DNA from: UBA5072 sp041737175
GTDB taxonomy: Bacteria; Bacteroidota; Bacteroidia; Bacteroidales; UBA10428
Length of the DNA stretch: 64,000 nt
Direction of reading: 5' to 3'
Assembly (NCBI GenBank): GCA_041737175.1
Contig: JBGSSF010000006.1
Coordinates: forward strand, 1 to 64,000
In this document: piece after piece, positions 59,061 to 64,000 of the stretch
How the letters are laid out: each line of letters opens with the position of its first letter
How positions within the stretch are numbered: position 1 is the first letter of the stretch
Notes under the pieces: generated by a model
Database searches by the model: none
Told to the model about the DNA's origin: nothing
What the model saw: only the letters and a program-made list of their open reading frames with translations
Position numbers and translations under genes: made by a program

Positions 59061-59744
59061 ATGAAAAAGTACATCACCTTAATTATTCTATCCATACTAT
59101 TAGTTCCTGCCGGCCTTTCGCAAAAGCTTCCCGGGGGTTATATCCTGCAATACCAGCAGAGCTTCAGTGATACGAAGTCTCTGGCTCATTTCAGTGTTGT
59201 AAACCCGGAACTCTGGGGAATCCACAAGTCAGGATCAAATTTCTACCTTCAGTTTGCAGGAACACCGGGTTCCGTTGTCCGGACATTCCTGCCGCAAAAC
59301 ATGGCCGTTTTGAACAACCGCATCTTTGGCGATTTTATTCTCGAGGCCGATGTAATGCCCCGGATCGATACACTGGGTTTCGGAGAGATTTGTCTTTTCC
59401 TGGGTATCAAGGATCAAAGCAGGTATTATTGCGTTCAGCTGGCAAGCCGGTGTGACAGTCTCAATCACGGGATATATGTGGTAAGGGACTCCACCCTTAA
59501 AAAGCTAACCCCTTCGGATGTACTCCCCGTTGTGTGGAAAAAGAACAAATGGCAGAAAGTTCGTTTGGTGCGTGATATTGTCGCACGTACGATCCTGATC
59601 TATGTCGGGGATATGGAGAAACCCCTGCTTCAGGCGAAAGACTTCGCGCTGGTCATGGGCTCAGTAGGTTTCGGCTCCTTTTCCGGCGCAGGACAGGTTG
59701 ATAACATCAGAATATGGGCACCGACTGTTATTAGTGAAGAGTGA
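59061..59744 (+). CDS. Exported LamG/DUF1080-like beta-sandwich protein
   Basis: A 227-residue exported protein from MKKYITLIILSILLVPAGLS (signal peptide); an upstream ATG at 58992 overlapping purD adds no sensible signal. The mature part looks like a concanavalin-type jelly roll: YILQYQQSFSDTKSLAHFSV, FILEADVMPRIDTLGFGEIC, LFLGIKDQSRYYCVQLA, WQKVRLVRDIVARTILIYVG and VGFGSFSGAGQVDNIRIWAP, matching DUF1080/LamG pieces that bind or cut glycans. No catalytic residues can be assigned. It may be cotranscribed with purD (66 bp gap). Confidence 0.7.
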   Translation: MKKYITLIILSILLVPAGLSQKLPGGYILQYQQSFSDTKSLAHFSVVNPELWGIHKSGSNFYLQFAGTPGSVVRTFLPQNMAVLNNRIFGDFILEADVMPRIDTLGFGEICLFLGIKDQSRYYCVQLASRCDSLNHGIYVVRDSTLKKLTPSDVLPVVWKKNKWQKVRLVRDIVARTILIYVGDMEKPLLQAKDFALVMGSVGFGSFSGAGQVDNIRIWAPTVISEE

Positions 59745-59911
59745 TGAGTGAAGAGTGATGAGTGATGAGTGATGAGTGATGAGCGGAATTTGGGTTCAGG
59801 GAGTTGGGGGCAGATATCCGACAAATCAAATTTGTCATATAAAAAGCGTAACCACACACACATATCCCTAAGCTCTCACTCACTCATCACTCTTCACTCA
59901 TCACTCATTAC
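59738..59911. repeat. Minisatellites (GAGTGATGA)n and (CTCATCACT)n in a convergent gap
   Basis: GAAGAGTGATGAGTGATGAG units run over 59738-59782 and the complement, CACTCATCACTCTTCACTC, at 59878-59911. The two arms face each other and could form a long hairpin between two convergent genes. No gene is seen between. Confidence 0.8.
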
Positions 59912-61452
59912 TACAGCTTAAATACAGGTACTTCCTCATCCCCCTTCCTCGCCGGGGAAAAGATTTCAACCCAGCCCGGGTTATCTTCCCGCACGATCCA
60001 GCCCTGCGTTCCGATATCCAGCCTGTGCAGCTTATTCAGGTCATTTGACCCGCTTATTGCATCCAGAATCACTTCCCTGCCATCGATCTCCGCGACTGCA
60101 ATCACATGATTGAACTGTCCCTTTACCGGGTACATCTTTTCGGGCATGCCCCTGTCGGATGTCCTGATCAACAGCGGATGAGCCATGATACCAGCTGTGC
60201 GAAGGAGATTCACCAGCATCAGGTTGATCTCCGCCGAAGAACCAGCCTGATTTTTAACGAAATCTTTAAAATCCTGGCTGGCATATAGACTGAATTCCCC
60301 GTTCCATTTGAAGTTTTTCCTGACAAAGTCAAACAAAGCCTCCATGCTCTCCGGCTTGCTTTTGCTGCCTTGTGTAATACTGTCGATAAGCCGGGTTTCG
60401 CTGAAATTCTTCATCAGGTACATGCCAAACCGGTCATGATCCAGCAATTCTTCATTAAATTCCGTCCAGGTATTTAGCTTGAACTGCACATAGCCGACGA
60501 TGGCCATCGGGTCGTTCATAAGCTCATACTGGCTCCTGGTATCATAATTCTTATGCGTGGTGAGAACCAGGGGCCGGAATGTCCTGGGAAGATTTCCGGC
60601 AGATTCAAACAAGTCAAAGCGCACCTGCGGGTAAAAAGCTGTGACAGGCTGACCGTCTGTGGCCTTAGCCAATCCGGGCAGATTTCGCATAACGATTTTC
60701 TTCTTCATATTGTTGGCAGCCCATACTTTATACCTGTTTTCAGGGGTGGCATACAGCAAATCCTTATTCCGGGCCAGTTCGTTGCGGCGTTTTCGCGCCC
60801 TGGTGGAATAGAGCCATTGCAGTTTCTCCCCATACACAACTTCTTCATCAGCCGCCAGTTGCCGGTTATTCTCAAAAGTCACCAGGTACACAAAGGGCAT
60901 GGGGATCTGGAACCGCAATTCACTCCACAGGGTTGGGATTTCACGCTGAAAATACCAGTTGTCCAGCTTTTCAAAGTCGAGTGATGCCACAGTATACCGG
61001 TATTCAATAATAGCACCGGGCTTTACTTCGGGAAAGGTGAATTTCTTTTTGCTCCACTGGTCATTGATCTTAATATCTTCTACCTGGTTTGTATTCACTT
61101 TGTATGCCACCGCATCGCCATTTTCCATTACCAGTGTCTGGGCCTGCAGGGTGATGAAATCATCATGCCTGTACCTGGTCTGATACGGAATTTCAACGGA
61201 TGCGTATTCCAGGCCCGATGTGTTGAGGATTTTCATGCGGATGTGCCGCGTGTAAAAGGTACGGTTGCTGATTTCTATATGGCCATAATCGCACAGCACG
61301 ATGGCCGGCGCCTGGGCATCCCCGCCCTGTGGAAGAACAGTGAACTCCTTTGGAGAAACCTTACCCCAGCGAACCGGTAGTTTTTCCCCGAATCCGGCCA
61401 GGACCGGTACCGATGAAATTATCATCAGCAGGGCAAAATATATGTTTTTCAT
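59911..61452 (-). CDS. DUF3857 and transglutaminase-like protein, Cys replaced
   Basis: A protein of 513 residues from MKNIYFALLMIISSVPVLAG (signal peptide); an ATG 12 codons earlier is less likely. The N-terminal DUF3857 domain (about 50-230) has TFPEVKPGAIIEYRYTVAS and NWYFQREIPTLWSELRFQIP. The transglutaminase-like part (about 330-500) has VRKNFKWNGEFSLYAS, then QAGSSAEINLMLVNLLRTAG, where the usual catalytic Cys is Ser, and FNHVIAVAEIDG with HVI and LDAIS. Catalysis is doubtful. The usual third domain (DUF3858) appears cut short. Role unknown; exported. Confidence 0.82.
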   Translation of the reverse strand: MKNIYFALLMIISSVPVLAGFGEKLPVRWGKVSPKEFTVLPQGGDAQAPAIVLCDYGHIEISNRTFYTRHIRMKILNTSGLEYASVEIPYQTRYRHDDFITLQAQTLVMENGDAVAYKVNTNQVEDIKINDQWSKKKFTFPEVKPGAIIEYRYTVASLDFEKLDNWYFQREIPTLWSELRFQIPMPFVYLVTFENNRQLAADEEVVYGEKLQWLYSTRARKRRNELARNKDLLYATPENRYKVWAANNMKKKIVMRNLPGLAKATDGQPVTAFYPQVRFDLFESAGNLPRTFRPLVLTTHKNYDTRSQYELMNDPMAIVGYVQFKLNTWTEFNEELLDHDRFGMYLMKNFSETRLIDSITQGSKSKPESMEALFDFVRKNFKWNGEFSLYASQDFKDFVKNQAGSSAEINLMLVNLLRTAGIMAHPLLIRTSDRGMPEKMYPVKGQFNHVIAVAEIDGREVILDAISGSNDLNKLHRLDIGTQGWIVREDNPGWVEIFSPARKGDEEVPVFKL

Positions 61453-61502
61453 GATGGGCTGTTTTTGGATTACAATGGATTTGGACAATTTCTATGCCAA
61501 AG

Positions 61503-61531
61503 CAAGTAATGAGTGATGAGTGATGAGTGGG
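61503..61531. repeat. Minisatellite (GAGTGATGA)n upstream of the DUF3857 gene
   Basis: AGTAATGAGTGATGAGTGAT followed by GAGTGGGTG. It is the fourth site of this repeat type in the window. It lies in the 5' leader region of the DUF3857 gene (minus strand). Confidence 0.7.
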
Positions 61532-61655
61532 TGTGTGTTTGGGGCGTTGGGTGTGTTATGCAACAAATTCATAAAAAAATAATAAGTTGACTTACCATTC
61601 AAACAAAATAATGTATTTTTAAATCCATCAATATTACTACTAAACCGGCTGAATT

Positions 61656-62396
61656 TTGAAAGCGACCTGGTTAACACTTATACTTCTTTTTATTACTTCC
61701 CTGATACATCCGGGACACTGGCCGGGGCAGCCTGATCTGGATCAGAACCCGGGCAGGGATGCCTTTTTTAACTCCGTCAGCCAGGTTTACGAGTCACTCC
61801 GTGAACCCGACCTGAGCCTGGAAGCTTTTCAGAATGCCATGCTGGGTTACAGGTCGCTCTGTTCAAACGGCCTGGTTATGAATGACAGTGTCATTACCAT
61901 TATCGATTACAGCCGGCCTTCATCGGAAGACCGTTTCTTTGTGATCAGCCTGAAGCAAAATAAGGTAATTTACAAAACCCTCGTGGCGCATGGCCGCAAC
62001 TCTGGAGAACTTTATGCCAGCCGTTTTTCCAACAGGACCCAGTCGCACCAGAGCGCTTTGGGATTTTACATAACCGGAAACCCTTACCAGGGAGGACAGG
62101 GTTATTCGATGATGCTTACAGGCGTTGACACAGGCTATAACGACCATGCCCGGGTCAGATCGATTGTCGTTCATGGCGCCAGCTATGCAACACATCAATA
62201 CGTGCAGGAATACGGCAGGTTGGGCCGTAGCTTTGGATGCCCGGCCCTGCCTCCCCGGCTGAATGATGAAATCATCAATTGCATTAAAGAAGGCTCTGTA
62301 CTTTTCAGCTATTATCCTGATGAACTTTATCTGAACGGATCCCCTGTTCTGGGTTCGATTCCCCGCGAAGGGACTGCGTCAGATTCCGTCTTTTAA
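61656..62396 (+). CDS. Murein L,D-transpeptidase catalytic-domain protein (YkuD_2)
   Basis: A 246-residue exported protein with a TTG start; the signal peptide (KATWLTLILLFITSLIHPG) starts right there, which supports it. The catalytic domain (about 70-240) has VITIIDYSRPSSEDRFFVIS, VAHGRNSGELYASRFSNRTQ, then VHGASYATHQYVQEYGRLGR and SFGCPALP, with the His and nucleophile Cys of the L,D-transpeptidase fold. It belongs to the YkuD_2 family common in Bacteroidota. It may make 3-3 crosslinks or attach proteins to peptidoglycan. It converges with the next gene, overlapping by 4 bp. Confidence 0.88.
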   Translation: MKATWLTLILLFITSLIHPGHWPGQPDLDQNPGRDAFFNSVSQVYESLREPDLSLEAFQNAMLGYRSLCSNGLVMNDSVITIIDYSRPSSEDRFFVISLKQNKVIYKTLVAHGRNSGELYASRFSNRTQSHQSALGFYITGNPYQGGQGYSMMLTGVDTGYNDHARVRSIVVHGASYATHQYVQEYGRLGRSFGCPALPPRLNDEIINCIKEGSVLFSYYPDELYLNGSPVLGSIPREGTASDSVF

Positions 62397-64000
62397 ATAC
62401 CCATCCATGGTGTGAATTCTTCCATTTCCTTTTTATCGATGCCATAAATGTCCTTGTAAAAGTATACATTGCCTGTTTCGTCTGCTTCACAGGTGATGTA
62501 CCGGATGTGTAGGGATAACCTGCCCTTGATATTGACATCGTAATGGCGGCCGCTCCGGATCAGGTTGTTGATGTCGGTGGTATCGGTATTGATTTCACGA
62601 ATTATATAACCTGCAAGTCTTTCGGGATCCTTAACCCGGATACAGCCGTGTGAAAAGGCGCGTATATCTTTGTTAAACAACGCTTTGCTGGGCGTATCGT
62701 GCAGGTATATAGCATAAGGATTTGAAAAGAGGAATTTGACCTTGCCCAGTGAATTGTCAGATCCCCGGTTCTGTCTGAAGGTATAATTAAAATTGTCTGC
62801 GGACAATTCAGCCATATTGATGGAGGATTCACTGACGGTCTGGAAGTTTTCATCCAGGATCCGGAACCCGTTTCTTTTCAGGTAACCTGAATCGGCTTTG
62901 ATTTTCGGCAGCATCTCGTTCATGGCTATTTTTTTAGGAACATACCACACCGGGTTGGTGATAATGGTTACCATAGTGCCGGTCAACCTGGGAGTTGGCG
63001 ATGAGGGATGGCCGACTACAACCCGGAAGGTATCAACGAGCTTATTGTGATTGAATATTTTAAGCCGGTAGGCAGGTATGTTCACATAGAGCAACGCCGA
63101 ATCCGGAGTTCCCTGTTTCCTTAGCCTGTCGAGGTTAAGCGCCAGTTTCTTATACCTGTACATTGAGCTCTGTCCCAGGGCTTCAATTGTATTGATACCC
63201 GGTTTGCCGTCGGGATTGAGACCGTGGTAACGCTGAAACTCCATTAAAGCAGCGGTAAGATCCTTCTCATGACTATTTTTCCCGAAGTATCCGGTAGCTG
63301 TGAGTATCTCTTTGATTTTTTTCCGGAGCAGGGCTGAATCTTCCACCGGGTAGCTGATCGTGGTCCACTGGTCGGTAAGGCGATTGGTGCGCAGGTATTT
63401 TTCAGTGGCCTTTTGAAGCCGGGCGTATTCTATGAACCGTGGTTGAAGTGACAACACGCTCATCTGAATATTTCCATGCCGGACGCCCTCATGAAGGACC
63501 AAAGGCAGTTCGGTAAACCAGTCCTGTGAAAACAGCGCCGAATCCACCGGTATATAACCTGTATGGAGATGGACCATAAAACCGAGCAGGGCATCCGTCA
63601 TCAGCAATTCGAACTCGGTCTTGCGTGTCATGACTTCGTCTTCCCGGGTATGGCTTACTATGGCCTGCTGCAATTCTCTCAGGGCCGGCATGTGGTAATG
63701 CGAGGGTTCCAGTCCGTATTCCCTTGCCTGACCGATGAGTTCTAAAAGATTATCGGCTCTTTTGCAAATGCCCCTGGCATGTGTCCAAACTGGTTTGTTC
63801 CCATCCAGCAGGTAAAAATTCCTGACGCTCTCAAAAAGCATCATTTTTTCCCCGTGGATCATGGGCTCGTTAAAAACTGCGAAGTCACTCAGGGTGTTTC
63901 CGAGCGAATCGATGCCTGCCGGCGTTAAGTATTCAAATCCCAAATCATTCTGTTTCTTCGGGCTTTGCAAATAACTGGTGCTTAACAGCAGAATTAACGC
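62393..64000 (-). CDS. L,D-transpeptidase of the YcbB type, N-terminus beyond the window
   Basis: A minus-strand gene of at least 535 codons; the frame is open to the edge, and the first visible residues (ALILLLSTSYLQS) look like the end of a signal peptide. The order is a helical N-terminal scaffold, a peptidoglycan-binding repeat (FQRYHGLNPDGKPGINTIEA, near 275), and the YkuD domain (about 300-510) with PAYRLKIFNHNKLVDTFRVV, VVGHPSSPTPRLTG, IYLHDTPSKALFNK and the catalytic FSHGCIRVKDPERLAGYI. YcbB-like enzymes make 3-3 crosslinks by joining mDAP residues, needing beta-lactam-insensitive tetrapeptide donors. Convergent overlap with the previous gene. Confidence 0.9.
   Translation of the reverse strand, partial: ALILLLSTSYLQSPKKQNDLGFEYLTPAGIDSLGNTLSDFAVFNEPMIHGEKMMLFESVRNFYLLDGNKPVWTHARGICKRADNLLELIGQAREYGLEPSHYHMPALRELQQAIVSHTREDEVMTRKTEFELLMTDALLGFMVHLHTGYIPVDSALFSQDWFTELPLVLHEGVRHGNIQMSVLSLQPRFIEYARLQKATEKYLRTNRLTDQWTTISYPVEDSALLRKKIKEILTATGYFGKNSHEKDLTAALMEFQRYHGLNPDGKPGINTIEALGQSSMYRYKKLALNLDRLRKQGTPDSALLYVNIPAYRLKIFNHNKLVDTFRVVVGHPSSPTPRLTGTMVTIITNPVWYVPKKIAMNEMLPKIKADSGYLKRNGFRILDENFQTVSESSINMAELSADNFNYTFRQNRGSDNSLGKVKFLFSNPYAIYLHDTPSKALFNKDIRAFSHGCIRVKDPERLAGYIIREINTDTTDINNLIRSGRHYDVNIKGRLSLHIRYITCEADETGNVYFYKDIYGIDKKEMEEFTPWMGI

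Overview
The window is chromosomal DNA of a Bacteroidota bacterium, most likely class Bacteroidia. The evidence is type IX secretion (T9SS) sorting domains, SprB repeats and a PorP/SprF protein, SiaC, DUF2723, DUF4190 and DUF3857 proteins, promoters matching the Bacteroidota form TTTG-N19/20-TAnnTTTG, and almost no Shine-Dalgarno sequences. Base composition is about half G+C in housekeeping parts and visibly A+T-rich in two accessory islands (about 19.1-28.6 kb and 51.9-54.4 kb).

Layout. 0-0.7 kb: the end of a SiaC-like gene and a tRNA-Glu with duplicated and inverted remnants. 0.65-13.3 kb: housekeeping genes, mostly on the minus strand (Mpl, both methylmalonyl-CoA mutase subunits, fumarase, ArsC-like protein, RF2 with its programmed frameshift, RecX, PrmC), then RibD on the plus strand. 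13.4-18.9 kb: a two-gene unit coding an exported TPR-caspase protein and a propeller sensor with a SpoIIE/PP2C phosphatase. 19.4-28.6 kb: an A+T-rich polymorphic-toxin locus with a small T9SS cargo, an S74 tail-fibre protein, a 2090-residue RHS protein with a private C-terminal tip, two small downstream genes (possible immunity), and a chimeric ORF starting with a REP-associated transposase fragment. 28.8-36.4 kb: dxs, an OmpA lipoprotein, and the minus-strand translation cluster rplM-rpsI-rpsB-tsf-pyrH-frr. 36.5-46.7 kb: envelope genes (O-antigen ligase-like, GH20-like with an acyltransferase-like membrane protein, DUF2723, polysaccharide deacetylase) and a BlaI/BlaR1-like pair.

46.8-53.1 kb is the most interesting part. 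It looks like a lasso-peptide biosynthetic cluster: nucleotidyltransferase, asparagine-synthetase-like lasso cyclase, HPr-kinase-like kinase, sulfotransferase, PqqD-like leader-binding protein (B1), transglutaminase-like leader peptidase (B2), and a 51-codon precursor directly after B2. The precursor has a Trp-x2-Pro-x-Leu leader motif, Thr at the penultimate leader position and a core starting Gly-Gly, with Glu at position 9 for a 9-residue ring. Three possible tailoring enzymes and no visible exporter make it unusual.

53.1-64 kb: a SprB-repeat T9SS protein with its PorP/SprF partner, purD, a LamG-like exported protein, a DUF3857/transglutaminase-like protein and two convergent L,D-transpeptidase genes.

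Throughout, intergenic gaps hold short palindromes of several families and 7-9 bp minisatellites. Several have entered coding sequence, notably in the lasso cyclase and lasso kinase genes. All assignments come from reading the sequence; no database search was possible.
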